From Anaerobacterium chartisolvens (GTDB lineage Bacteria; Bacillota; Clostridia; Acetivibrionales; DSM-27016): a DNA stretch of 64,000 nucleotides. Location of the stretch: positions 202,418-266,417 of the forward strand of contig NZ_QPJT01000001.1 in the NCBI RefSeq assembly GCF_003337415.1, written 5' to 3'. The position numbers and the translations under genes are program-made. Of this stretch, positions 1-9,192 are shown piece by piece. The notes beneath the pieces were generated by a model. That model worked only from the letters and a program-made list of their open reading frames with translations. It made no database searches and had not been told where the DNA came from. Within the stretch, counting starts at the first letter, position 1, and each line of letters starts with the position of its first letter.

Positions 1-293
1 TTAAGATGAGCCGTAAGCCCTGTGCCTGTATATTCGGGGTAAATATCAAGGTCTCCTTTTTTTATGGCCTCAAAGCAAACCATTGTGCCTCCAAGGTTCT
101 CTTTATATTCCACCTTTAAGTCTGTCTTATCCTGTATAACCTGCGCAAATATTTCTCCGAGAACCATATTTTCCGTGAAATTTTTTGAGCCTATAACTAT
201 TTTCTTCTCCTGAGATCCTCCGCATCCTGCAAGCAGTGCCAGTGATATTGCCAAAATTAATGAAACAGATATGATTTTTAGTATTTTCCTCAT
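1..293 (-). CDS. opuCC: Osmoprotectant ABC transporter substrate-binding lipoprotein (3' end cut by window)
   Basis: This is the N-terminal ~97 residues of a glycine betaine/choline-type substrate-binding protein; the reading frame is still open at base 1. A signal peptide ends in a lipobox (LLAGC), so the mature protein should be lipid-anchored outside the membrane. The segment IVIGSKNFTEN followed by EYTGTG is typical of the OpuAC/ProX-type binding fold. The ATG at 293 has a GGAGGT site about 8 nt upstream. It is the last visible gene of an operon of ATPase, permease, permease and binding protein. The substrate (betaine, carnitine, choline) cannot be read from this fragment. Confidence 0.9.
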   Translation of the reverse strand, partial: MRKILKIISVSLILAISLALLAGCGGSQEKKIVIGSKNFTENMVLGEIFAQVIQDKTDLKVEYKENLGGTMVCFEAIKKGDLDIYPEYTGTGLTAHL

Positions 294-316
294 TTACATA
301 ACCTCCGTAATTTTTT

Positions 317-925
317 TTATATTCTCCTTGCTCTGGATTTAACCATTCTTTTTTCTCCCTGCTCAAGGAGCACATCAAAGCCTATTGCAAGTATAGACAA
401 AGGTATTGCCCCCCAAAGTATCATTTTCACATCCCCCATCTGAACTCCTCTGTATATAAAATTCCCCAGGCCGCCTGAGCCTATAAACACACCTATTGTC
501 GCAACTCCCAGAGCAGTTACCACCGCCACGCGTATCCCTGAAAAAATTATCGGCATTGCTATAGGTATTTTAACCTTGAACAGTAGCTGAAGCCTTGTCA
601 TTCCCATGCCTGTACCCGCTTCTGTCAGGCTTTTGTCCACTCCTGTAATTCCAACATAGGTATTTCTTACTATGGGAAGAAAGGAATACATGAACAGTGC
701 GACAACGGCCGGCGTATTCCCCAGCCCGAATACCATCATCAATACGGCCAGAAGAGCAAGCGAGGGAATGGTCTGTATAATATCGGCTACAGACATTACT
801 ACTCCCGCTACAGCCTTATGCCGTGAAATAACAATGCCCACAGCTATTCCTACAATTATGGCAATGGCAACTCCCTCAAAGGTAATTCGCAGATGCTCAT
901 ACGTCGACATAAATATTTGCGACAT
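317..925 (-). CDS. opuCD: Osmoprotectant ABC transporter permease
   Basis: A 202-residue integral membrane permease of the binding-protein-dependent transport family (about five or six hydrophobic segments). The EAGTGMGMTRLQLLFKVKIP segment is the EAA-type loop that docks on the ATPase. A GTG at 934 is possible, but the ATG at 925 has AGGGGGGTGG at proper spacing and is preferred. It starts 15 nt after the preceding permease gene. It should pair with that paralogue to form the membrane channel for compatible-solute import. The letter (CB or CD) given to each permease is arbitrary. Confidence 0.9.
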   Translation of the reverse strand: MSQIFMSTYEHLRITFEGVAIAIIVGIAVGIVISRHKAVAGVVMSVADIIQTIPSLALLAVLMMVFGLGNTPAVVALFMYSFLPIVRNTYVGITGVDKSLTEAGTGMGMTRLQLLFKVKIPIAMPIIFSGIRVAVVTALGVATIGVFIGSGGLGNFIYRGVQMGDVKMILWGAIPLSILAIGFDVLLEQGEKRMVKSRARRI

Positions 926-940
926 TCTTTCCACCCCCCT

Positions 941-1585
941 CTAATTTCTAAGTCCCTTTGGAGTAACAGCCTTCTGCAAGCCCCCTATAACCGCCCCCAT
1001 CAGAACAGCAAGTATACATGCGGGTATTGCGCCCGAGAGTATCATATTGTAATTATAGGTTTGAAGCCCTGTAAATATTAAGTCTCCAAGCCCTCCCGCA
1101 TTTATAAGAGCCGCAATTGTAGCCCAGCTTATAATATAAACTGTGGATATTCTTATTCCGGCAATTATTACAGGCAGTGCAAGAGGCAGCTCTACATTTG
1201 TAAGAATTTGAAAATTGCTCATTCCCATGCCTCTCGATGCCTCAACATATTTCTGCTCCACCTCCTGTATTCCGGTGTAGGTGTTGCGTAAAATAGGAAG
1301 TATTGAGTAAAGCACCATAACAATCAACCCCGTCTGGATTCCGATTCCCAGAAGCGGCATTGCCAACCCGAACAGGACAAGGCTGGGGATCGTCTGAATA
1401 ATGCCCACGGCAGCCATTACAGGCTTTGCAATTCTTTTCTTTCTGGTAAGCCATATCCCTAAAGGAATTGCTATTAATGCTCCAATCACGACAGACAGAA
1501 CCGATATGAAAATGTGCTGCAGCGTAGCATCCAAGATCATCTGCTTTTGATTAACCATAAATTTTATTAATTCAACCATTTTCAT
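941..1585 (-). CDS. opuCB: Osmoprotectant ABC transporter permease
   Basis: A 214-residue membrane permease homologous to the next gene in the operon, with the EAA-like loop EASRGMGMSNFQILTNVELP in the middle third. The ATG at 1585 lies inside the end of the ATPase gene (14-nt overlap) behind GGAAAGGA, which suggests translational coupling. With the second permease it forms the heterodimeric channel of an OpuC/OsmU-like osmolyte importer. The order ATPase-permease-permease-binding protein differs from the Bacillus opuC order, where the binding protein lies between the permeases. Confidence 0.9.
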   Translation of the reverse strand: MKMVELIKFMVNQKQMILDATLQHIFISVLSVVIGALIAIPLGIWLTRKKRIAKPVMAAVGIIQTIPSLVLFGLAMPLLGIGIQTGLIVMVLYSILPILRNTYTGIQEVEQKYVEASRGMGMSNFQILTNVELPLALPVIIAGIRISTVYIISWATIAALINAGGLGDLIFTGLQTYNYNMILSGAIPACILAVLMGAVIGGLQKAVTPKGLRN

Positions 1586-2699
1586 TTCCTTTCCAAACGA
1601 TGTCTGCCAGAGCTTTAACCATGCTTGTTTTAGTCACAATTCCCTTAACCCTGCCTTCATCGTCCACGGCTATAACAAAGCCCAGCCTTCCTGTAATGAG
1701 CATGTCAAAAGCGGTTTTTGCTTCAGCATCCGTTTTAACCACAGGAACCCCTCTCTCAACAAGCCCGCTTATATCCTTTCCCGTTTTACCAAGTTCCCTT
1801 ATTTTGTCAATGGTGACTACTCCCTCCAGCCTCCCATTGTCGTCTGTCACAATAAGGGAGTCAACATTCTTCTGCCTCATAAGTGATATGCTTTCCGCCG
1901 TACCCTTGCTTTTCAAAACCGTCACAACATTGGGCTTCATAACATCCTCTACGGTCTGCAGCTCGGTATCGGTCTTTAGCCTGTGCTTGCCTATAAATTC
2001 AGCAACAAAATCATTAGCAGGATTTGCAAGCAGTTCCTCGGGGGAGTCCATCTGAATTATTTTTCCATCCTTCATTATTACTATAATGTCCGCCATTTTC
2101 AGTGCTTCATCCATATCGTGAGTTACAAAAACGACAGTTTTATTAAGCTTTTTTTGTATCTTTTTAACCTCATCCTGAAGCGTTTCTCTGGTTATAGGAT
2201 CCAACGCTCCAAAAGGTTCATCCATGAGGATAAGAGGAGGCTCTACCGCTAACGCCCTCAGTACTCCTATACGCTGCTGCTGTCCTCCGCTGAGCTCGGA
2301 CGGATACCTGTTTATATACTCGTCGGGGTCCATGCCTACCAGCTCAAGCAGCTCGCGGGTTCTTTTCTTTCTTTTTTCCGAAGGCCATTTTAAAAGCCTT
2401 GGAACCACTTCTATATTCTGCGCGATTGTCATATTGGGAAATAAGCCTATCTGCTGTATTACATAACCTATTTTTCTCCTTAAAAGAACAGGATTTACCT
2501 TTGTAATTTCCTCTCCATCAATAAATATAGAGCCGGATGTAGGCTCTATAAGCCTGTTAATCATTTTAAGAGTTGTTGTTTTACCGCAGCCGCTGGGTCC
2601 TATCAGCACAACAAATTTTCCCTTGTCTATCTCTAGATCCATTTCATCTATAACCGTTGTTTTATTATAGACCTTCCTCACATTTTTCAGCTTTACCAT
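1572..2699 (-). CDS. opuCA: Osmoprotectant ABC transporter ATPase with tandem CBS domains
   Basis: A 375-residue ATPase of the ProV/OpuCA family that powers osmolyte import at the membrane. Walker A is GPSGCGKTT (about residue 34), the signature is LSGGQQQR (about 137) and Walker B is LILMDEP. Two CBS motifs follow (about 250-370), the nucleotide- or ionic-strength-sensing module typical of the family. The ATG at 2699 follows GAGGTGG at good spacing. It is the first gene of the operon, behind a near-consensus promoter. Activation by osmotic stress is inferred from the family. Confidence 0.95.
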   Translation of the reverse strand: MVKLKNVRKVYNKTTVIDEMDLEIDKGKFVVLIGPSGCGKTTTLKMINRLIEPTSGSIFIDGEEITKVNPVLLRRKIGYVIQQIGLFPNMTIAQNIEVVPRLLKWPSEKRKKRTRELLELVGMDPDEYINRYPSELSGGQQQRIGVLRALAVEPPLILMDEPFGALDPITRETLQDEVKKIQKKLNKTVVFVTHDMDEALKMADIIVIMKDGKIIQMDSPEELLANPANDFVAEFIGKHRLKTDTELQTVEDVMKPNVVTVLKSKGTAESISLMRQKNVDSLIVTDDNGRLEGVVTIDKIRELGKTGKDISGLVERGVPVVKTDAEAKTAFDMLITGRLGFVIAVDDEGRVKGIVTKTSMVKALADIVWKGNENG

Positions 2700-2788
2700 T
2701 AAAAACCACCTCTTCTACAAAAGCTTCGTCGTAAATAGGGCAATGATGTCTTTTTTTGCTCTAATGGATTAGAAATACCATGTAACTA

Positions 2789-2817
2789 ATAATATCAATC
2801 AGTAAAAACTTTGTCAA
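2789..2817 (-). promoter_or_regulatory. Sigma-A type promoter for the osmoprotectant transporter operon
   Basis: Read on the minus strand: TTGACA (2817-2812), 17-nt spacer, TATTAT (2794-2789), about 90 nt before the ATPase start. It matches the vegetative consensus at 11 of 12 positions. The remainder of the 2700-3026 gap holds only this promoter and the terminator at 2935. Confidence 0.75.
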
Positions 2818-2934
2818 CCTCTCTAAGTTGTCACTAGTAAAAATATGGAATATGCTTGACTCGTCAATTATCTTATTAATCTTTATTAAGTATATCCTTT
2901 CATAAAATTATTTATTTACTTTAAAAAATATTAA

Positions 2935-2973
2935 AACCCCGGAGCAGGCTCTAAAACAGCCTATTCCGGGGTT
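2935..2973 (-). terminator. Intrinsic terminator after the SLH protein gene
   Basis: A 16-bp stem (arms 2935-2950 and 2958-2973, one internal mismatch run) with a 7-nt loop, followed on the minus strand by TTTTAATATTTTTT. It lies about 50 nt after the stop of the 3027-5018 gene. Confidence 0.8.
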
Positions 2974-3026
2974 CTTTCCAATAGCTTCCCCTGGTCATAA
3001 CATCACTAACTTAAATCAGGTGTGAC

Positions 3027-5018
3027 TCAGCTTTCGCCGGATGTGAAGTATACACGCTCATTTCCCGTGCCCGCCGAAGGAGTTCTTAACGTGCCGAACC
3101 CATCTGCATCGGCAGTGGCATAAAAGCTATAGCTCCCTGCCGCCGGAATAGTCCTTTCTTTCAAAATAAGTGCCACAGCCTCTCCATAGGAGAAATAAAG
3201 CCCCGTTACCGTTACCTTAGATCCGTCTCCGCTGTATGATACCTGGCCTGGATCAACATCTCCCATGTTTGTTTTTACCTGATCCCCTGCTTGCGCTCTA
3301 AATCCTGAGGGCAGGCTGAATACTACTGTCCCGTTGGCAAGTGCTTCACCGGGATAGTAAATTAAAGCTATGTCTATATCGGCAGCACCTTCAGTACTGT
3401 TCTGAGGCGATATTGAAAGATAACCTGTAGCTGTGCTTCCTATGGTGTCCCCCGTAACAGTTACCGTAAAAAGGTCATATACAGACGCATAACCCTGCTT
3501 CGACGCCGTAACCTGTATCTGTGTCTGGCCTGCCTCAATGCCGTATATGCGTCCCGTGTCGGAGTCAACGTATGCAATTTCGGGGTTCATTGAAACATAG
3601 CTTAGTATGCAGCCGGAGGTAACACTTACGTTTGAGGCTCTGGATCTTCCCTTTGCAACCGAAACATCGTATGCCGTCAAGGACAGCGATGACGAGCTGC
3701 TTGACGAAACAGATGAGCTTCCCTTAACGGACGCTCCTGCACTGTTTGAAATGGAAGACACCTTTGCGACGGCAGCTATACCTACCGCAGAGCCCTTTGC
3801 AGTATTGCCCAGCCTTAAACTATTTACAAGTCCGCCGTCCACAGTAAGCACCGTCTTTGGCCCGTCAATATTCAAGTCCTTTACTATTCCGCTCCTCGTC
3901 CTTATATTCATGCTTTCAGATTCCTTTTTTATATCAAGCCTTGCAATGGAACCGTCGGTTAAGATCCTTGCCCCACCCGAATATACATTTACCGTACCGA
4001 ATTCACCGTCAAACCTTATTTCCTGCCCGTAAGGGATTTTATCCAAAAGCTCGACGCTGTCAAATCCCTTGAGCTTAACCTCATACTCCTCCAATATTGC
4101 GCCCGAATTGAGACGTACTGTGCTTACGGTTGTCATCCCTTCCGCTACAAGCCTTATTTTGCCGTCCTTCTTTGAAACTATTACATTACCGGCAAGCCTG
4201 GAATTTCTTATTATAATACTGTTTCTTCCTCCGCCGCGTATTATTGTCCTTCCCTTTACAGTCACATTGTCGAGGGTGACATCGCCATCCCCCACTCCCT
4301 CCGTGATATACAGGTCTCCGTCAACGGTAGTATCCTTAAGAGTCACATCCTTTGTATTAACCACGGCATTACTGGTGCAATAAAGCTTATATGTGCCGGA
4401 TGAATTGAAAAGCCCGCTCATTATCTTGTCAAGCATAACGGCTGTCTCCGCTCTTGTCACGTTGGAGTACGGAGAGAAGCTTCCGTCCGATCTCGCCGCA
4501 ATAAAGCCCTTTTCAGTAAACGCGCTGACAGCATCCCTGCTTGCCGACGGAATTTTCGACATGTCGGAGTATTTATTCACCTCCGATGTGTTTTTGACCT
4601 CCAGCTCAAAAACCTTCGCAAGCATATCCACTGCATCAACTCTTGTCAATGCCTGCGACGGGTATATCTTATTGTTTCTATCCGCCTTTATATAACCTGC
4701 CGCTATAGCCTTTGCAACCTCCGCGCCATTGTCCGAGCCTGCAATGACATCTGCAAATTTGTTCTCAGATTTGTCGGTATAATTGAAAATACTGTTTATC
4801 ATTGCAATAAACTCAATTCTTTTTATGGCGTCGTCAGGCCTGAACTTTCCTGCGGGCTGTTCCTTTAAAACCCCTTTAGAAAGCCAATTTTCAATTGATG
4901 CGGCAGCCCAGTGCCGAGATATATCCGACGGCTTTGCGTAGGCTGCCGTCCCGCTTATTAAAAAAAGGTACAGCAGCATGACCGCGACTGAGACCGACTT
5001 CATGAATTTTTTAGACAT
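3027..5018 (-). CDS. S-layer homology (SLH) domain surface protein
   Basis: A secreted protein of 663 residues. After a signal peptide (hydrophobic stretch ending near AYA), three SLH modules fill about residues 30-200; such modules bind pyruvylated secondary cell-wall polymers. Next comes a region of short repeats rich in V, T, D and G (about 210-420), suggestive of a parallel beta-helix. A serine run, a Big2-like Ig fold (about 450-530) and a C-terminal beta-rich domain complete it. The ATG at 5018 has GGGGG about 9 nt upstream; the in-frame ATG at 5045 lacks a ribosome site. It probably coats or anchors to the cell wall. No catalytic motif is seen. Confidence 0.85.
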   Translation of the reverse strand: MSKKFMKSVSVAVMLLYLFLISGTAAYAKPSDISRHWAAASIENWLSKGVLKEQPAGKFRPDDAIKRIEFIAMINSIFNYTDKSENKFADVIAGSDNGAEVAKAIAAGYIKADRNNKIYPSQALTRVDAVDMLAKVFELEVKNTSEVNKYSDMSKIPSASRDAVSAFTEKGFIAARSDGSFSPYSNVTRAETAVMLDKIMSGLFNSSGTYKLYCTSNAVVNTKDVTLKDTTVDGDLYITEGVGDGDVTLDNVTVKGRTIIRGGGRNSIIIRNSRLAGNVIVSKKDGKIRLVAEGMTTVSTVRLNSGAILEEYEVKLKGFDSVELLDKIPYGQEIRFDGEFGTVNVYSGGARILTDGSIARLDIKKESESMNIRTRSGIVKDLNIDGPKTVLTVDGGLVNSLRLGNTAKGSAVGIAAVAKVSSISNSAGASVKGSSSVSSSSSSSLSLTAYDVSVAKGRSRASNVSVTSGCILSYVSMNPEIAYVDSDTGRIYGIEAGQTQIQVTASKQGYASVYDLFTVTVTGDTIGSTATGYLSISPQNSTEGAADIDIALIYYPGEALANGTVVFSLPSGFRAQAGDQVKTNMGDVDPGQVSYSGDGSKVTVTGLYFSYGEAVALILKERTIPAAGSYSFYATADADGFGTLRTPSAGTGNERVYFTSGES

Positions 5019-5137
5019 GTCAATAACCCCCGATTCTAAAGCCATTTAATATATTATACAAAAACCGTGAAATATAAACACAGCATCAATTTTTATATCG
5101 GCATCCTGCGATATAATTTTATATATGTATATAGGAT

Positions 5138-5322
5138 GCAATAAAGATTTTACAAACATAGAGGATATAATTGCTTACAGAAATTTTTAATAGCAACGAA
5201 AAGACGCCTTGCTGGGAAATGTCTCACGGGTATGTCATCAGGCGCTTTTCTTAGATGTATTCCTTACGGGTCAAAAAAATTTCTTTCATCAAATTATATC
5301 CTCCATGTAAAATCTTTATTGC
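5138..5322 (+). repeat. Inverted-repeat element, family A, copy 1
   Basis: About 185 bp. The ends are imperfect inverted repeats (5138-5168 and 5294-5322: GCAATAAAGATTTTACA... and ...TGTAAAATCTTTATTGC). Nested arms follow: AGAAATTTTT (5179-5188) with AAAAATTTCT (5275-5284), and an inner GACGCC/GGCGC hairpin around 5200-5250. A second copy lies at 11877-12063. Differences between the copies keep pairing at several sites, so the fold is conserved. It has no coding capacity and could be a MITE or a structured RNA. Confidence 0.8.
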
Positions 5323-5348
5323 TAAATATGTAACGATAAAGATTTTAC
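5308..5348 (-). terminator. Inverted repeat next to the aminopeptidase stop, possible terminator
   Basis: The right arm of repeat A (TAAAATCTTTATTG, 5308-5321) faces an extra half-arm (CGATAAAGATTTTA, 5335-5348). Together they form a 14-bp stem just after the aminopeptidase stop at 5354. There is no long T-run beyond the stem, so terminator function is uncertain. Confidence 0.4.
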
Positions 5349-5353
5349 TATGT

Positions 5354-6469
5354 TTAAATCAACTCTTCAGGGTTCAAGCAGTGGAGCTCTTGCGGCACAA
5401 AAACTCCGTCCCTGCGTATAAGCGTATCATCAAACCATATTTCCCCTCCCCCATACTCGGGTCTCTGTATAAGCACAAGATCCCAATGTATGGCGGATTT
5501 ATTTCCATTATCACACTCATCATAGCAGCTACCGGGGGTAAAGTGAAGGCTTCCCTTTATCTTTTCGTCAAACAGGGTATCCTTCATTGGTGCTTCAATA
5601 AAGGGGTTGACTCCTATTGCAAACTCCCCTACATGTCTGGCTCCCTCATCGGTATCAAATATTTCGTTAATTCTTATGCTGTTATTGGCGGTTGCTTTTA
5701 CTATTTTCCCGTTTTTAAACTCCAGCCGTATGTCCTGAAAGATAACTCCCTGATACACCGCAGGAGTATTATAGGTAATCACGCCATTGACAGACTCCCT
5801 TACGGGAGCCGTAAATACTTCTCCATCCGGTATATTCATTTTGCCGTCACATTTAATTGCAGGCAGATCCTTTATTGAAAATGTCAGATCGGTGCCATTA
5901 CCCGTTATCCTCACCTTATCCGTTCTTTCCATAACTCTTACAAGACTGTCCATCGCCTTTGACATCTTGGAGTAATCAAGATTGCAAACCTTAAAGTAAA
6001 AATCCTCAAAGGCTTCGGTGGACATACCGGCAAGCTGGGCCATTGAGCTGTTGGGGTACCTCATAACACACCACCTTGTAAATTTAACACGCTGGTCTGA
6101 GTGCAGAGGCTTCTGATAATACGCTGAATACAGCTTCATTTTATCGGATGGCACATCCCCCATTTCACTTGCATTCTGTCCCGCCCTTATTCCAACATAG
6201 GCCTTCATGCTTTTCATCCTCGCCACTTCAAAGGCCGCCATATCCTCTATCTGCTTCTGGCTGCATTCGCTTAAAAGCACCCGTGTAATTTCAGGGTCCT
6301 TAATTGTAGCAAATGGCACTCCTCCGGCCTTATATGCCGCTCTTATCATAGCCTGCACAATAGCAGGCTCATTTCCTATCACTTCTATAAGAATTTCCTC
6401 TCCCGGCTTAAGCCCTACGGAATAATTTATAATGTTCCCGGCAAGCTTTTCTATACGGGAATCCTTCAT
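5354..6469 (-). CDS. M29 family aminopeptidase
   Basis: A 371-residue cytoplasmic metallo-aminopeptidase of the AmpS/PepS/aminopeptidase T family (M29), which removes N-terminal residues from peptides. The N-terminus (GLKPGEEILIE, then a Rossmann-like half) and the C-terminal metal-binding half with GEFAIG, IKGSLHF and SAIHWDLV are typical. Length is normal. The ATG at 6469 follows GGAGGGG and overlaps the oligoendopeptidase F stop as ATGA, so the two are co-translated. Together they would take oligopeptides to free amino acids. Confidence 0.92.
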   Translation of the reverse strand: MKDSRIEKLAGNIINYSVGLKPGEEILIEVIGNEPAIVQAMIRAAYKAGGVPFATIKDPEITRVLLSECSQKQIEDMAAFEVARMKSMKAYVGIRAGQNASEMGDVPSDKMKLYSAYYQKPLHSDQRVKFTRWCVMRYPNSSMAQLAGMSTEAFEDFYFKVCNLDYSKMSKAMDSLVRVMERTDKVRITGNGTDLTFSIKDLPAIKCDGKMNIPDGEVFTAPVRESVNGVITYNTPAVYQGVIFQDIRLEFKNGKIVKATANNSIRINEIFDTDEGARHVGEFAIGVNPFIEAPMKDTLFDEKIKGSLHFTPGSCYDECDNGNKSAIHWDLVLIQRPEYGGGEIWFDDTLIRRDGVFVPQELHCLNPEELI

Positions 6470-8274
6470 ATAATCCCCTCCAGTTCATTTAATATTTCTT
6501 CAAACACATTTAAAGCATCCTGTATAGGCTGGGGAGTGGAAAGATCGACCCCAGCCCTTTTGAGGAGCTCTATGGGATAGTCCGAGCCTCCGCTTTCTAA
6601 GAAGCTTATGTACCTGCTTACCGCCGGACCGCCCTCTTCCAGAATCTGCCGCGAAAGAGAGGTTGCCGCTGAAAACCCCGTAGCATACTTATATACATAG
6701 AAGCTTGTATAGAAGTGGGGAATTCTTGCCCATTCTATATCAATATCCTGATCCACCACAACCTCATTGCCAAAATATTTCATATTAAGCCCCCTGTATG
6801 TTTCGGAAAGCATTTCAGTTGTGAGAGCCTCTCCCTGCTCCGCTTTTTCATGAACAAGCTTTTCAAATTCCGCAAACATTACCTGCCTGAATACAGTCCC
6901 TCTGAATTCCTCCAGATAGTGGTTGAGAAGATATGCCTTTTCCCTGTTGTCCCTTGTGTTTGCCAGCATATGCCTCATAAGGAGGGATTCATTTACCGTG
7001 GAAGCAACCTCCGCCACAAATATTTTGTATTCCGAATAAATATAGGGCTGGGTTTTATTAGTATAAAAGGAATGCAGAGCATGACCCATTTCGTGAGCTA
7101 CTGTATAAACGTCGTTTATAGTCCCCTGATAATTGAGAAGCACATAAGGGTGCGTTCCGTAAGTGCCCCATGAATATGCGCCCCCCGTTTTCCCCTCATT
7201 TTCGTAGACATCTATCCAGCCTGTGTCAAACCCCTGCTTCAAATACCCTGCATACTCTTCTCCCAGAGGCATAAGCCCTTTTTGCACCATGCTTAAGGCA
7301 TCACTATACGGTATGCTTTTTTCGGGCTCCTCCACAATAGGCACATACAGGTCGTACATATGCAGCTCTTCAAGCTTTAACGCCTTTTTCCTGAGTCTTA
7401 AATATCTGTGTAGAAGGTGAAGGTTACTATTCACCGTCTTGATCAGGTTATCATATATGTCGGTGGTTATATTATCAGAATCAAGAGATGCCTCAAGAGA
7501 CGAGCCGTATTTTCTTACGGTGGTATAAAACCTGTTCTTTTTTACATTTCCGCTGAAGGATGCCGCAAGGGTATTGATATTCTTTTTGTACGAGCTGTAC
7601 ATAGCATGGAAGGCATCCTCTCTTACCCTTCTGTCCTTGCTTTCTAAAAGCCTTACATACCTGCCCTTTGTCAATTCCACCTCGTTTCCTTCTTCATCCT
7701 TTATAAAGGGAAATTTTATATCGGCGTTATTAAACATGGAAAATATGTCGTGGGAGGCATGAAGAGGCTCTGAAGCAAGCGCGAGAAGCTGCTCCTGCTC
7801 GTCGGACAGTATGTGCTTTTTTTGTCTCAAAAGCTCATTAATATAGTGCCTGTATACCCACAGTCCCTTATTGCTGTCCATAAATTCCTTCAGCGTATCC
7901 TCGGGTATTGATATTATCTCGGGAACTATAAAGGATATAGCCGCGTATACCTCAGTGGAGAGTGCCGACGCTCTTTCCGTCAGGGCCTGATATACCGCAT
8001 CCGCATTGTTTTCATCCCTCTTCATCCTTGAATACACAAACAGCCTGTCATTGAGTGAGGTCAGCTCATCGCAGAGCGTCAGGCAGGCAAGCAGCCTGTC
8101 TGTGGTTTCTCCCAGAGTCCCCTTACAGGAAACTATCTCACCCGAAAGTCTTTTAACTGTTTTAAAGTCCTGCTCCCACTTGTCAATGCTGTCATAAATA
8201 TCCTCAAGCCTCCATTTGTATTGCCCGTCTATTTCCTCTCTTTTGGGAAGCTTGTTGGTCTTGGTCTGCTGCAT
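6466..8274 (-). CDS. pepF: Oligoendopeptidase F (M3 family)
   Basis: A 602-residue zinc endopeptidase that cuts short cytoplasmic oligopeptides. The HEMGH zinc motif (about residue 391) is followed by the third ligand in a YSEYKIFVAEVASTVNE-like segment (E about 25 residues later), as in M3B peptidases. Length fits PepF (about 600). The ATG at 8274 lies behind a perfect GGAGGTAG site. It is the first gene of a two-gene peptide-degradation operon. The 260-bp gap upstream (8275-8534) is shared with the divergent hydrolase gene. Confidence 0.95.
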   Translation of the reverse strand: MQQTKTNKLPKREEIDGQYKWRLEDIYDSIDKWEQDFKTVKRLSGEIVSCKGTLGETTDRLLACLTLCDELTSLNDRLFVYSRMKRDENNADAVYQALTERASALSTEVYAAISFIVPEIISIPEDTLKEFMDSNKGLWVYRHYINELLRQKKHILSDEQEQLLALASEPLHASHDIFSMFNNADIKFPFIKDEEGNEVELTKGRYVRLLESKDRRVREDAFHAMYSSYKKNINTLAASFSGNVKKNRFYTTVRKYGSSLEASLDSDNITTDIYDNLIKTVNSNLHLLHRYLRLRKKALKLEELHMYDLYVPIVEEPEKSIPYSDALSMVQKGLMPLGEEYAGYLKQGFDTGWIDVYENEGKTGGAYSWGTYGTHPYVLLNYQGTINDVYTVAHEMGHALHSFYTNKTQPYIYSEYKIFVAEVASTVNESLLMRHMLANTRDNREKAYLLNHYLEEFRGTVFRQVMFAEFEKLVHEKAEQGEALTTEMLSETYRGLNMKYFGNEVVVDQDIDIEWARIPHFYTSFYVYKYATGFSAATSLSRQILEEGGPAVSRYISFLESGGSDYPIELLKRAGVDLSTPQPIQDALNVFEEILNELEGII

Positions 8275-8488
8275 CTTACTACCTCCTACTCCTATTATAA
8301 TTGAAACCCTCTAAAGCAAAGAATGTGCTTATATCAATCGAATAAAATTCTCTTTCCATATTATACCCTAACGTCTAAAGTTTTACCAATATATTAATGC
8401 TAAATTTTTACTGTTATTTTTCATTACATTCAGTTTAACCCGGCTCATTTTTTGACTTATTAAATTCAATGGCTTTGTCTTAAATTTA

Positions 8489-8497
8489 TGGTATAAT
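8489..8497 (+). promoter_or_regulatory. Extended -10 promoter for the formamidase-like gene
   Basis: TGGTATAAT at 8489-8497, i.e. TGn plus a perfect -10 hexamer, 37 nt before the ATG at 8535. No good -35 at 17 nt, as is common with extended -10 promoters. Confidence 0.6.
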
Positions 8498-8534
8498 AAA
8501 ACCACCTATAAATCCTTTGGAGGTCTGCCATACT

Positions 8535-9188
8535 ATGAAAATAAAAAAGATTATTGATGTTTCCAGAAGAATTTATCCCGGTATGGCGGTATGGCCGGGG
8601 GACAGCCCCGTAGAGATAGAAATAAACTCTTCCATTGAGAAGGGAGATGCCTGCAATGTTTCAAGCATAAAAATGGGTCTTCACACAGGAACGCATATAG
8701 ACGCTCCCTTTCATTTCATCAATGGAGGAAAACGCATCTCCTCTCTTAATCTGTCACATTACATAGGCACTGTTAAGGTTTTTGATCTGAAGGTTCAAGG
8801 CTTTATAGACAAAAGCAGCATAAGCCCTCTTCCGATTTTTGAAGGCGACACGGTTTTTTTAAAGACCCGAAACAGCCTCTTGCATCAGACAGAGCCTTTC
8901 TGCAAGGATTTTATATATATTGAAGAATCGGCTGCGGCATACCTTGCGGAAAAGAAAATAAAAACCCTTGGTGTGGATTATCTTTCAATTGACGGATATT
9001 CATCCAGCGGATATTTATCCGACGGCCACCCTGCACACCACCTGCTTCTGTCTAATGAAATAGGCATAATAGAGGGCCTGTACTTAAAAGATGTACAGGA
9101 GGGAGAATATTTTTTTTCGTGCCTGCCTCTTTCTATAGAAGACGCCGACGGTTCCCCCGTAAGAGCCGTACTTTTTGAAACGGAATAA
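8535..9188 (+). CDS. Cyclase family / kynurenine formamidase-like hydrolase
   Basis: A 217-residue protein of the KynB/cyclase family (metal-dependent amide hydrolases). The metal-binding signature HTGTHIDAPFHF is intact (about residue 53), and LGVDYLSIDGY is a second family hallmark. Members act on N-formylkynurenine or related amides and lactones; no tryptophan-degradation gene is nearby, so the substrate is unknown. The ATG at 8535 has GGAGGT 10 nt upstream; an in-frame TTG at 8517 is less likely. The gene ends only 4 nt from the stop of the convergent SLH gene. Confidence 0.85.
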   Translation: MKIKKIIDVSRRIYPGMAVWPGDSPVEIEINSSIEKGDACNVSSIKMGLHTGTHIDAPFHFINGGKRISSLNLSHYIGTVKVFDLKVQGFIDKSSISPLPIFEGDTVFLKTRNSLLHQTEPFCKDFIYIEESAAAYLAEKKIKTLGVDYLSIDGYSSSGYLSDGHPAHHLLLSNEIGIIEGLYLKDVQEGEYFFSCLPLSIEDADGSPVRAVLFETE

Positions 9189-9192
9189 ATCC